Positions 33,481-44,201 of a stretch of 64,000 bases of DNA are shown here, in pieces. The translations under genes and the position numbers were made by a program. Origin of the DNA: Serinus canaria (lineage: Eukaryota; Chordata; Aves; Passeriformes; Fringillidae); contig NC_066314.1 in assembly GCF_022539315.1 (NCBI RefSeq), positions 66,387,543-66,451,542 on the forward strand, read 5' to 3'. The notes under the pieces are model-generated. The model made no database searches. It worked only from the letters and a program-made list of their open reading frames with translations, and was not told where the DNA came from. The first letter of the stretch is position 1. The number at the start of each line of letters is the position of its first letter.

Positions 33481-35589
33481 TTAGCAATAAGCAACAAAAA
33501 GAAAAAGACCTGACTGTTTTCAGCTCAGAATGTCACTGTTTGACAGATGTTACCAGATGTTCTCTTTAGTAAATAGTAGCATTTGCATTTACAGAGGTAG
33601 TTAAATGATGTGCTTTTGGTCAAATCACAAATGACAGGAGTGAAGAGTAGCTCCTGACTCTCAGCTCTGCTAAGCCATGTTCCTATTCCTATTGACACTG
33701 TTTGTTTGCATGTTTTGCATTTGGCAGTTGTTAGTTTTAAAATCTAGCACTTTCCTTTGGTGCTTTCCTTTTGGCCTTTCAAAAACTGAAAGGCCTTTGG
33801 TGTTGGCATTTCAGTTTTAGAAATATTTATTCTGCATGCAGCATCCTGATATTTTCTTGTAAATTCATTAGTCTGTACTCTTCAGAAAATGCTCAGAATT
33901 TCTATTGATGTCCAAAACACCCATTTCTTAAGGATAGTTTCAGGATTAAAAGTTGTCCATGTCACACGTGTTCACCCTGCCTTGCAGTTTTTTTCTGCCC
34001 CTTTAATTTTTTTATTTACTTTCTTTTTTTTATAAAGTAGATAAAATTTAAACATTTTCAAATTCTGCAAGATTTTTTTTTTGCAAGAAATTAACCTTGC
34101 CACATATCTTAACGAAGTAGATACCACCTGATAATTCCTAACACTTGTACAACCAATTAAAGGTCAATTTTACCAACATAAGCTAGATGATGCTTAGAAG
34201 ATAGGAGAACTTAAATTTATCTATAGTATAGGCAAGTTTTCATGAGAGCCAGTTTCTTGTATGATGCAAGCTGGTTTAATTCTGTTTTTTCATAGTCTTG
34301 AAATTTGGAGGTTTATTACATTTTTAAGATGCTAAGAGCTACATCTGTAAATTTATCTGTGATCATGTGTCTTCAGTAAGGCAGTTTGGAAGGGATTTTT
34401 CTTCACACTACAGCATAAACACAGCTTCAGATTTGTTCACATGAAAAGGTGCTGGTTGCTAGAATGTGCTAAACTGAGGTTTTTCCAGTGTCCTCACATA
34501 TGAATGGCTTGCTCTCTCACTTTCTGTGTTGCTTAAGGTTCACATATTTGTGTCTCATTACAAAACAGGCAGTAACAGCTTACTTTGAGATGGTTGAGCT
34601 CTTTATTTCAGTAAAGCTCTTTAGATCTGTACATGCAAAAAGGCTTTGAGTTGGAGTGTATCATTACTGTGCTTAGCAGGGATCTGATAAGGGATTGTCA
34701 AAGGTCTGTTTGCATGGTTTAGGTCAGGCTTAACAGTGCTTGCTCTGGAGCAGAGTACACATGCTCTGTCCCTTAAACTTTTTACTGCATGCAGCTCTGG
34801 TTTCATCTCGTGAAGAACAGGCACTGGATAGAGGTTAAAAAAGGAAGGAAGGTGGTAGGATGCTCCCTAGTTACTGTACAATGCCAGTTGCTTCAAGCAT
34901 CTGGGAAGTTATCCTCAAAACTCACCAGAAAATGCTGTAGTGCCCATTCAAACAGATCTGCACTCAGGGACTGCAAGTAGCTACACCTGCTTTCAGACCC
35001 AGATCTGAAAAAGGAAATTAAATGAAACCTCTCAGGCCCCTTCTGCTGCAATTACAGAACTAAATATATCCAAATTTTATCCATAGCCCTGACACCTGCT
35101 CCATTTCTGTCCTCAACCCTTTCAACAACTCCTGCTTGCTTCGAAACTCTTTTTTGGCACTACTTGAGCAGCAGCCATTGGAGCTACCAGGAGCAGGAGG
35201 CAAAGTGATGCCTCAGTGTTTAATGAAACTGCTTCCAGCCTCCTACTCCCCTGATGCTGCCATTCCTGTCCTTATCCAGACACTTGGCATTTCTTGTGCT
35301 CCTTTTTTAATCCCTCTCCTGGGCAGTAGCAGCAACCAGAAAAGACTGAAGTACAGATATAGGTGGGGTTAGGATGGAACAGAGATCAGCATTAGTGCTG
35401 CTGTTGTTACTACCACCAGAGCCCAAATACATCATTTGCAGAATTAATATAAAAAGGTCTGACCTTGAAGACAAAGTAGTTCTGGAAGAGGAGCTTGAAC
35501 AAATGTACAAAAGAACCCTCAGAGAAGAAGTTAAGCCAGGCACATCCAGGTTGGTGCTCAGATAAGCAATAAATAATGAAAGCAATCCA
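33481..35589. other. ERC1: Intron stretch, no gene seen
   Basis: The left part is very AT-rich, with several T runs at 33987-34080. A small 9-bp hairpin GGCCTTTCA/TGAAAGGCC lies near 33773-33796. Nothing here is recognised as coding. The segment 35136-35565 has open frames next to the decayed LINE and could be its 5' part, but no motif supports that. Confidence 0.6.
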
Positions 35590-36790
35590 TAGCTCTGACA
35601 AGAAAATTTGTTGGAATGGTATGTGGAAGAATATTTAGATGTTTGTAAAAGAACAACAAAATGAAGAAGCTGTACACATCTGGTATGTAACATGAAACTG
35701 GATGTCACAGGGATAACAGCAATTAGTGAGAAATAGACTAATATTCAGAGCTGAAATGTGGGTACAAGTTGTTCAGGAAATCTAAAAATAAAGTATTGGT
35801 GTTGTATATTAATTATAATGGAAGTTTTGAGGAAATAAAAAAGAGTATAAATTATAGCATTACTTTGTGTCAAAATAATGTAAGGATCATAAAAGTTACA
35901 CAAAGAGTGGATGGTATGCTGCAATGGACTTTAGGTATAATGTTGTGTTAAATGTAAGTAATAATGGAGAAATGTGGTTTTGTCAGATATATCTATTTAT
36001 TGGATACCAATCAGAGAAACTGCCAGGCTTGTTAACTTAATAAATAGTGACTAGATCACCCAGATGTAATGGTGTGAGACTTCAGGATTGTAGTAAGTAG
36101 TGATGACACTAGAGAAGAAATCATCACCAAAACTGACTTCAGCTGTAGTGATCACAAATTGATAATATCAACATGTATTCAAAGAAAAAACTATTCTAGA
36201 AAAGTGAAGTATTTAATTTCAAATTAATAGACTAAAGAATGGAGACTACTACATAGCAAGTAAATTGGTCAGAAGAACACAAGGAGGTTCATGTAGAGGA
36301 AGCAAACATTTATTTAAAGCGAAAGTCCAAAACTATAAGGTCTTTGCATCCCAAACAAAAGGGGAAAAGTTTAAGAAAGTTACAAAACTGTGTACATGTA
36401 TCCAAAAAGGGAATTGGCAGCAGCCTTAAAAATTGGTCAAGAGAAAGAGACATTTAGGGAAAGCAGAAATTGTAGAAATAAAGTGAGAATTGTGAAAACT
36501 TGTGCTGAATGAGACCTCCCAAAAGAAATAAAAATAAATAATAAATGTTCTTTAGCCACTGCTACAAAAAGGTCAGGGAAAAAAAGTGGAACCACAATGC
36601 ACTGAGAATAAGCGTAGTATGAATATGGTTCCAAAACTAAATTAATGCCTTTGCCTTGTTTTTCAGTGAACTGATAAAATACAGAGGAAGGCAGGTATGA
36701 TCACCTGTCAGAATGTCAGCCATGGAAATGAGAGAGATGCAGAAGTGAGATAAATTATACTCACCAGCAATGACATGGTAGTCATTTAAC
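35590..36790 (+). pseudogene. Ancient CR1-clade LINE ORF2 remnant (endonuclease region)
   Basis: With several frameshifts and stops, motifs appear in the order expected for CR1-family ORF2: LDVTGIT (35698-35718, for the family's YDL-x-x-ITE), YKLFRK (35763-35780) followed by VLYI, then CSDHKL (36144-36161, the endonuclease SDH motif), RNCRNKVRIVK (36465-36497) and RDAEVR with a stop and IILTS (36733-36768, for the family's EKAEVLN...). Spacing between motifs fits the family within small indels. Divergence is far greater than in the other CR1 copies, so this is an old insertion. No intact catalytic protein remains. Exact subfamily (CR1, L3 or L2-like) and ends are not determinable by eye. Confidence 0.7.
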
Positions 36791-39700
36791 AAGGAGGATG
36801 CTCTGTCTGTTTGATTTGAGTATAAAGACTGGATAATGTTCTCAAAACAACTGTATTGTAAATCATGAGAGTTTTGCACTAAAATGAAATAAATAGTGAA
36901 TATTTCACTAAATGAAATAAATAAATAATGACTAGAGTTTTTACTTCTGTGATCAGAAGCCACAGTAAGATTGCAGTATTGCTGTCAAAGTTTGACTGAT
37001 AAAGCTGAAATTTCATTCCTGGCCAGATTCACAAAGACATCAAGACAATTGTTTTCACTGTAGTAATTGTGGTTGTTTGATATGTTATAATCAGTGTGAA
37101 TTCCATGATTCATTTTCCATTCTTATGTTTTGGCAGTGCTGGCTGTGGCAGTGAAGGGTTTGACACTGTCACAGTGTCAGGAGCTGCAGCTGGGCAGTTC
37201 CTCCAGGGATGAGGAACCTGCGGTCAGATCTGGGTTCCTCATGTTTATTCAGGGTTTTAACTGGCTCCTCAGGCTGCAGGGATACACAGCCAGTGGAGGG
37301 GCAGGAACCTGGAAATGGGAGGGCACAACCATCTCTTGCCACAAGAGCCTGGCTTGTGTCAGTTTAAGCCAGTTGAGAAACCACATGCTAAGCTAGAGCT
37401 CAACCTGAACTTGACCATGTCCCAGGAAAAAAAATTGGAGCTGCCTTTCTTATAAGGTCAGTTTTCAAAATCTGGTGGATTTATTCTGGTGGCCTCTGTT
37501 GCCTGGATGAAAAATATGCCTTGAGCTTGTGCTCTGTCTGCAGTGCTGTTAAACTGCAGATGAAGAAAGAACGCCCGTTTCAGGACTTCCTTCTTAGAAA
37601 AGCCAACTCTGGGGAGCTCAAGAGCCTTGTAAGTACTGCTGTCTCTCATCCACATTCTGCACTGAAGGATGCTAAAGCAAGGAAGGTTGTCTTCAGAAAA
37701 ATTCTACCTTTCACAGGGGACAAATCTCCCAAAACATCAGGTGACAGGGTTGGAAGTTCCTTCTGCAAGATGCCATCCTGGAGAACTTCCACTCTTCACA
37801 GGCACCTGGGGAAGGCTGATGGGCTCTCAGTGTAGCAGCTGTGACATGCAGCAGCCAGCTTTTCACTGAGGTATTCATCAATAAAAATAGTTCAGGAAAT
37901 TAGTAGTGGGTTTGAAACTTCTCTGTAAAAGTGTTAGATTTTTTTTCTAGATATGCTGGCAGACACAGTCTAAGGCTGCACTGCAGTTCTGAGTGCTCAG
38001 AGCTGAGATATGAGCAGGACTAGGAATTGCAAATTTTTACCTCTGGTGCCAAAGTGATAAAATTAAGGTGGAAAGCTTAAGTACAAGAAGGGCTAAAACA
38101 CTGATGGAAAAGGTAATATAAAATAGGTATATAAAAGGTAATATAAAATATTTATAGGACTACTTGTGACTTCATCAAACCTGTTGAGGGAAAGGACTTT
38201 TAAAAGCACTGCTTATCAATCCTAGTAAGGAGTTCTGTGATTCCAGACAGTTGGATGTTAGAGAAAATATGTGTAGGAAAGCCTAAATATATTATCAGTA
38301 TGTTTTTTTTAAAACAAGGACAGTGCAACTGGTAATGCTTCCTGTGTCATGGAATTCACATTGATTATTATCACACCATTCTTATAATGGAAAATTAAAG
38401 TGACATCACTTTTGTGATCACACAACTGTATTCACCAAGAGTTTGTATTTTTATCTTGTTTTCCACTTGTGGTCACATGTATGCAAAGACATTGAAGAGA
38501 CCAGTGAAAAGGTGTGCATTCATAAAGCTTCAGTTTGCTGATGACAAAAAACTCTCATTTTTATCTCATTTGGTTTGCTTGAATTCTCAATTTCTGTTTT
38601 GGTAGCTGTAAGAGCACAGACCAGAGATTAGAAAGGCTGCTGATGTGCCAGCCAGGCCAGGCAAAGGTGATGTGCTGATTCAGGAAACAAGTACTGGAAT
38701 GGAAGGAGTGTAGTATTATCCCTTTTGACTAAAGATTTAAGGCTGTGCTTTGGAAATTAATTTGCAGCCTGAGGTTTGATTATTCCCAGCTGCAATTAAA
38801 AAAAGCAGGTAGTACCTATTGCCAAGTTAAATTTTTTTCCCCCCTCTCTTGCAGTAAGAGGTAGCTACTGTTTCTTTTGGACAAAAGTTTGCTCACTTTG
38901 GGATACTTTGAGCTGCATCTTAAATGCTGTAGAAATTACAGCCAGTGCAGAATTTGGCAGCTTGCATATTAAGTGAGTTATTCATCTGTTAGCATCATGA
39001 AATGTCTTTCCCTGGTATAATTGCCTTTTTTCAAGGTTACTTTTAAGAACCAAATCTTGATACCCAGAGCTCTGCAAGGACTGTCTCCTCCCTGTGAGGT
39101 ACTGGAAGTCAGAGTTTCTTAATTTTCTGAGGATGTTGTATAATCAGCAAAAAAAAAAAAAAACCAAAAGTGGGAAAGAAAGTGGAGTTGAGAAGTACTG
39201 CTGCAGTGGTAGACACAGTTCATGGTGGAGAGGACGATGGAGCCGGGCTTCTGGCCCATTGAATCTGCAGTTTGGTGTGTTGTACTCCTAATTACTTTTT
39301 AAGAGTTTATTGAGTGTGACCCACCCAAACCCTGCCTTTCTGCTAAACTCATGAAATTCCTGAATGCCCTATCCCAATGCTTTTATGTTCTTAGCTGCTG
39401 CCTGTCTGTCTAGCTCTCATAACACTGCAGTGCTGGATCTGAATCTCTGTGCCTGCGAGTTCTGTCTGTTGTTGTCACATCACAGGAGGGCTTTTAATTC
39501 ATATGCAAATAATACATTTCTTATTGTGATGGTGATTCACCAGGGTAACTCTTACAAATGTCTCTGATAGGAAAGCATTTAAAGCTTTTAGTAAAATTTT
39601 CTGTAGGCTTGGAGTAAATGCAGTGGACAAAAATCAGACAACCAAAGCAAGTCCTGTACGAGTGGCACTTCTGTTGTTCTCAGTGATTGATGCCATTACC

Positions 39701-40518
39701 ATGAGTAAACAGCTCATGAAACAGGAGAATCTTTCCTTGTGTACAACAGCCATAATTACAGTTCATCTTAATATGCAAGGATGAAAATGCTGGCAGCTTA
39801 ATCATTGTTCATGGAAGTGCAGCAGTCTCTGTTGAAGGAACTGACTGGATTGCTATGAATTTGTAGCTACCTGAGCTCTTCAAATTTGTGTCACTCTTTT
39901 AGATGCTTTAGTTTAATGCCAGTCAGAAGGAAAACAGATTTGATCCTATAATGCAGCTAGGGCTGATGGAATAATCCCAGTTCTTCCATGACATTAAAAT
40001 CAAAGCTGCTGCTGATATCAATAGTGCTTTCATATTACCTCATACACACGATCAGAAATACTCCAGATTGGAAGAAATTTCATAATATGAAATAAAATTT
40101 TATAGAACAATATATTTAAAATATCTCTATATGGAATAAGTGTTCTCCCTGACATATGTAAGCATATTCTTTTAATGAATATATATAGTTTATGTTTTGA
40201 AGCATCATTAATTCAGCACTGTTTGCAGCCTGTTATTCTTTCTAATTATACAACTGATAAATATTCCAGTGCTATGACCCTGGGAACAGTACTGCAAAGT
40301 ACAAAACTGCTTTTTAAAGTTCACCTCCTCTTGTGTTTTACCTAAAGGATTCTTCTCCTTTATTGGGAAAGGGTTGTGAAGGAATTATGTAGTCTTCTGA
40401 AACCAAGTGCCATAGAAACCCATTTGAAGACAGCTTGATTGTATTAGTAATTATTGGTAGTGTAATAGTACATTATTGCCCAGTTTTCTTCCCCAAATCA
40501 GCCATTTCTCTTCAAGAA
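36791..40518. other. ERC1: Intron stretch, no gene seen
   Basis: No exon was recognised. A direct repeat of GGTAATATAAAATA occurs near 38112-38149, and a 14-A run at about 39150-39163. A frame at 38414-38605 (+) contains FADDKKL (38534-38554), reminiscent of the reverse-transcriptase FADD box, but without the neighbouring motifs. Confidence 0.6.
36878..36929 (+). repeat. Two-copy 28-bp AT-rich duplication
   Basis: CACTAAAATGAAATAAATA (36878) recurs as CACTAAATGAAATAAATAA (from 36906). A short palindrome, TAGTGAATATTTCACTA, straddles the junction. Confidence 0.8.
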
Positions 40519-40627
40519 AGAGATTTGATAACAAACACAAAGAATAGAGTGCAAATGCATGGCTCCTTCAAGAGTTGAAGGAGCCAGGCATTTGCACTCT
40601 ATTCTTTGTGTTTGTTATCAAATCTCT
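40519..40627. repeat. Near-perfect inverted repeat, 53-bp arms, 3-nt loop
   Basis: The arm at 40519-40571 is the reverse complement of 40575-40627, with 52 of 53 positions paired around the loop GAG. The one mismatch is A at 40559 opposite G at 40587. The arm starts AGAGATTTGATAACAAACAC and the centre reads CTCCTTCAAGAGTTGAAGGAG. No target-site duplication or known transposon end is evident. It may be a snap-back duplication, a fold-back assembly artefact, or a source of long hairpin RNA within the ERC1 transcript. Confidence 0.96.
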
Positions 40628-43600
40628 CTGCTCTACTGGCCTGTAACTGTTCTGTAGTCATCTATTTTTAAAAGGCAAGCCCATCTTTCATTGCATTATT
40701 TTTTGAAGACTGCAAACAGAGAAAATTATGTTGATATTGATCTTGAGATTATATCTACCATTAAGAATTAAACCTACTGGTCTTGATACCACTCCAGTCT
40801 GTATTGATCATGATCTACATTCAGTGAAAGGCTTCAGTGTAAATAGAAGGAAAAAATTAATCTCCTCTTTTTGCCCAATTTGGAGTAAAACTTGAACCTG
40901 TTTCCAGTAGATTTTTCTGCACTGTTGCCATTTCAGGTTTTCTTTGGTAGCATTCAGAGAGTTAGAGAGTCTGCTCAGCTCTTGTGAGGCAGGTACAGCT
41001 CAGTTCAGGCTGCAGAACCTGCAGAGATAAATGGGCAGTTTGCCCCTGCTGAGTTGATGTTGGCACAGCTACACTTGTACCAGCATCTGAAATACCTGAA
41101 TTAACTTAAGTGAACTGTGTCTGCTCAGTGACTCTGGCCCTAGCCAGCTTTTGACAAGATCAGCATCCTTGGGTTGTGCAGCATGTTTTGCCTACTTAGG
41201 AGAACTTTTCAGGACCTCCAGTGTTGTGAGCTGAGGAGAAGCATTTTGCTGAAGAAGCCAAGCCTGTGGCAGTGCCTGAGCCTCCAGGACTGACTGCTCA
41301 TGGATAGGTTTGTTCACTTGCTGCCACCACCATGCACACATCAGCCCATTTTTTTCTTCTTACCACATCCTCTATCTCACAGCAAGTTCCTCTGGCCTCC
41401 CTGGGGATAAAGCTCTCAGGAAGGGAAATAAATCACTTTTGTAATGTTCTTCAATCAGAAACCTTGTTTTTTGCTTGCTAATATGCCCTTTTTCTTGTCT
41501 TGGAATCATTTTTTAGTTGCAAGCTCTGCTGAGAGCAATAACTTGCCACTACAGACATGTCCCTTCCAGCAGAGCTGACAGTGACACCTGCACTTCTCCC
41601 ACATGGAGCAGTTTATGTTTGCCTTGCTAAAGTAAAAAATGCAGCTACAATGCACTTACCACAGGGAATATTTCCTACTTTTGTTCAAACTTCACTTTGT
41701 TTCAGTTCCTGAAAACAGTCAGGAAGCCACAATAGCTTTCACCCCACTTCTTACCAGCACCCTCATCTCACAACACAGCACTGAAGTTTTGGCCAGTAGG
41801 AAATTCCTTTCTAAGACCAGGTTGTGTTTTTTTTTAAGGGTCCCCCTTCCATGGCAGGAAGGAAATGATGAATCTGACTCTATGTTCTTAGAAGGCTTAT
41901 GTTGTGTTGTGTTGTATTGTATTGTATTATATGATATTATATTGTATTATTTATATTGTATGGTATTGTATTATATTGTATTATTATATTATATTATTAT
42001 GCCATACTAAAACTAGACTTAAGAATAGGGAAAGGATATTTACAGAAGGCTGAACAAGATATTAATAAAAAACTCATGATTGCTTCTAGAGTCCTGACAC
42101 AGCTGGACAGGGATTGGTTATTAAGGTAAACAATTCACATTAAACCAATCAAACAACCACCTGTTGGATAAACAATCTCCAAACAAATTCCAAAGCAGCA
42201 AAACACAGGAGAAGCAAAATGAGATAATTATTGGTTTTATTCTTCTTTGAGGCTTCTCAGCTTCCCAGGAGAAGAAATCCTGGAGAAGGGATTTTTCAGA
42301 AAATATGACGGTGACACACGGTGGCAAAGATTTTTCAGAAGAAAACCAAAACAAAAAAGTAATGGGCTGCTGTCCATATCTCCTTTTCCTGGCCTTGGGG
42401 TTTTCACTTAAGAAGCAGAGATGGGCAGCAAAGGATTTGATTGCAGAAGTGTATGGCTTACATGCTATTTGAGGCACCTCCAATTTCCATACCAGAGTAA
42501 TGGCTCCACAGATAGAGTTACGGAGATATTCTTGGCTCTGGTCCTGAATCATCAGCAAGGATTGTGGGCTTACTATTAAAAGAATAAGTGTTTCTTTATA
42601 ATCAAAACAGATTACTCTAAAGAAAGTGAAAATGACCAGAGCTCCAAGCCAGCCTGTCTTTCCCAGGATACCGATAGCTGGAAAAAAGCAGAGGTCATGG
42701 ATCATGTTCTGTCACTTCACCCTATTGGTATTTTTCATGTTTCAGGCAGACATCCAAAACTGGATACTTTTCCATAAAGCCAAAGCAGCAGAAACAAAAT
42801 GGCAATAATAACATGCCCATTATCCATTGTTCCCACACCTAGAGTATTGACCCTGCATCTGGGATTCTGATGTGCACCTTTTCCTTTCTTCTACTCTTTG
42901 CCTCCATTAAGTCACCAGAACATTTGTATTTCTTCATAGCACAAATGTATTTAGAATACTTTATGATTATCCTAATGAGTCTTAAAAATTTTGCTTTACT
43001 TTATGGTATTACATTTTAAAAGGGAAGCAATAATGTTTTTCTAGATATGATCTAGGCAGGATCCAAGTACTCTACACTGGATCTGTGAGATTTTTGATAT
43101 GCTGGTATTTCATTTAAAGCAAGCTAACTCACTTGGACTGTACAAGAAACACCTGTGTAAACCCAGAGAGAAATTCCACCCACAGAAAGTCCATTGTGTA
43201 GTCCACTGTCCTGTCAGATGGTGAACAATTTTGTCTGTTGAAATGCACCTTTTCCTCTTGAAATATGTGATTTCTTCCACATTTTTGAGACAGTGGCTTA
43301 AACTGGGGTTCTGATAATAAACTTCTTGATGTTGAGTGCTGCAGCAAAACTTGAAGTGCATTGCAATTTTATTTTTAGATTAAGTGTAGATTAGAAATGT
43401 GTTGTATTCAGTTTGTCTTTCATCATCACTCCTCCATGATGCCATCTTTCACACCACCACATGTTTAAGATCTCATTTTATGCCTTCTTTGCAAGGTGGT
43501 GAGAGGTGAGAAAACCAAGTTTTTCTTTGAAATCCTGTTGCATATCACCAGCTAAAGATGAGAATTAAGGTGGAAGGACAGAAAAGGTTGCTTTCCCTAA

Positions 43601-44040
43601 CATAATCAATCCTTTGGCTTCCTTGGAGAACTGCTGTCTAACTGTTAGGGTGATTATCTTTGTCTCCTTTCTTCCCAGTATGTATAAAATATTTCTGAAT
43701 TCTGTTTGTAAGAGTTTTCTGCTACAGGGAAGGAGTACAGGAAAATGTTCAGCCAAAGTAATAATGAATGGTAGTTATTAAAAACTGAGAAGGTGAGTGC
43801 AGAAGAAGAACATAATGTGTTTTTCTGACCCTGTAAGCTGCAGTTTGGTATCAGCACAGTTCTTTACAGGGAGGTGTGTGTGTCTTGACTCCCTGTTCCA
43901 CCAACAGACATAGCCCAGACAAAAATATTCATTATTGGTTTTCAGAGTTGCACACTGGTACAGCATTTATGGTATGCTCAAATCTTTGTAGAGGAAGGAG
44001 TCTTCTGAGTTTTGCAGGATAGTAATGTGATTCATTTGGG
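40628..44040. other. ERC1: Intron stretch up to the second exon
   Basis: It contains the pentanucleotide repeat at 41899-42002. The 194-codon open frame at 42121-42705 (minus) has hydrophobic stretches but no known domain and is regarded as chance. Nothing else is recognised. Confidence 0.65.
41899..42002 (+). repeat. Degenerate TTGTG/TTGTA pentanucleotide microsatellite
   Basis: The tract begins with TTGTG units, changes to TTGTA and then to TTATA/TTA units, about 100 bp in all. The ordered change of unit along the tract suggests point mutations followed by re-expansion. Confidence 0.92.
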
Positions 44041-44050
44041 TTTTTTCCAG
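44041..44050 (+). other. ERC1: Splice acceptor of the second ERC1 exon
   Basis: A T6CC tract runs directly into CAG at 44048-44050, a canonical 3' splice site. Possible branch-point adenines lie in the TAGTAATGTGATTC stretch just upstream (about 44021-44034). Confidence 0.92.
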
Positions 44051-44195
44051 ACAAGAAGCCCTTCTTGCTGCCATTAGTGAAAAAGATGCCAATATTGCTC
44101 TGCTAGAGCTCTCATCCTCTAAGAAGAAGACTCAGGATGAAGTGGCTGCACTGAAACGGGAGAAGGACCGTCTTGTGCAGCAGCTCAAGCAGCAG
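44051..44195 (+). CDS. ERC1: ERC1 internal coding exon, next coiled-coil segment
   Basis: This 145-bp exon supplies the last base of the split Lys codon and then 48 complete codons, ending in phase 0 at LKQQ before a GTGGGT donor. Spliced to 532-692 it gives 306 bp, exactly 102 codons, with no stop. The peptide begins QEALLAAISEKDANIALLEL and ends KREKDRLVQQLKQQ, the ERC1 coiled coil just before the less ordered linker and the C-terminal Rab11-FIP-like helical region. The acidic residue after KKKTQ is Asp, where mammalian ERC1 as I remember it has Glu. The following ERC1 exon (expected to begin Thr-Gln-Asn-Arg-Met) was looked for in the remaining 19.8 kb and not found, so the gene continues past the window. 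Confidence 0.95.
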
Positions 44196-44201
44196 GTGGG
44201 T
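44196..44201 (+). other. ERC1: Splice donor of the second ERC1 exon
   Basis: CAG|GTGGGT is a good 5' splice site. It ends the exon in phase 0 after the codons for Gln-Gln. Confidence 0.92.

Larger units (their letters stand above)
693..44050 (+). other. ERC1: 43.4-kb ERC1 intron
   Basis: The interval is bounded by a GT donor and an AG acceptor with matching phases (2+1 bases of one Lys codon). In-frame splicing without any intermediate exon reproduces the continuous family sequence, so no constitutive exon is expected inside. It holds CR1 fragments, one LTR, a minisatellite, microsatellites and several inverted repeats, listed separately. Confidence 0.92.

Noticed and set aside
42121..42705. 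194-codon open frame on the minus strand
   Set aside because: No recognisable domain, promoter or splice context. About this length is expected once or so by chance in 64 kb of six-frame AT-rich sequence.
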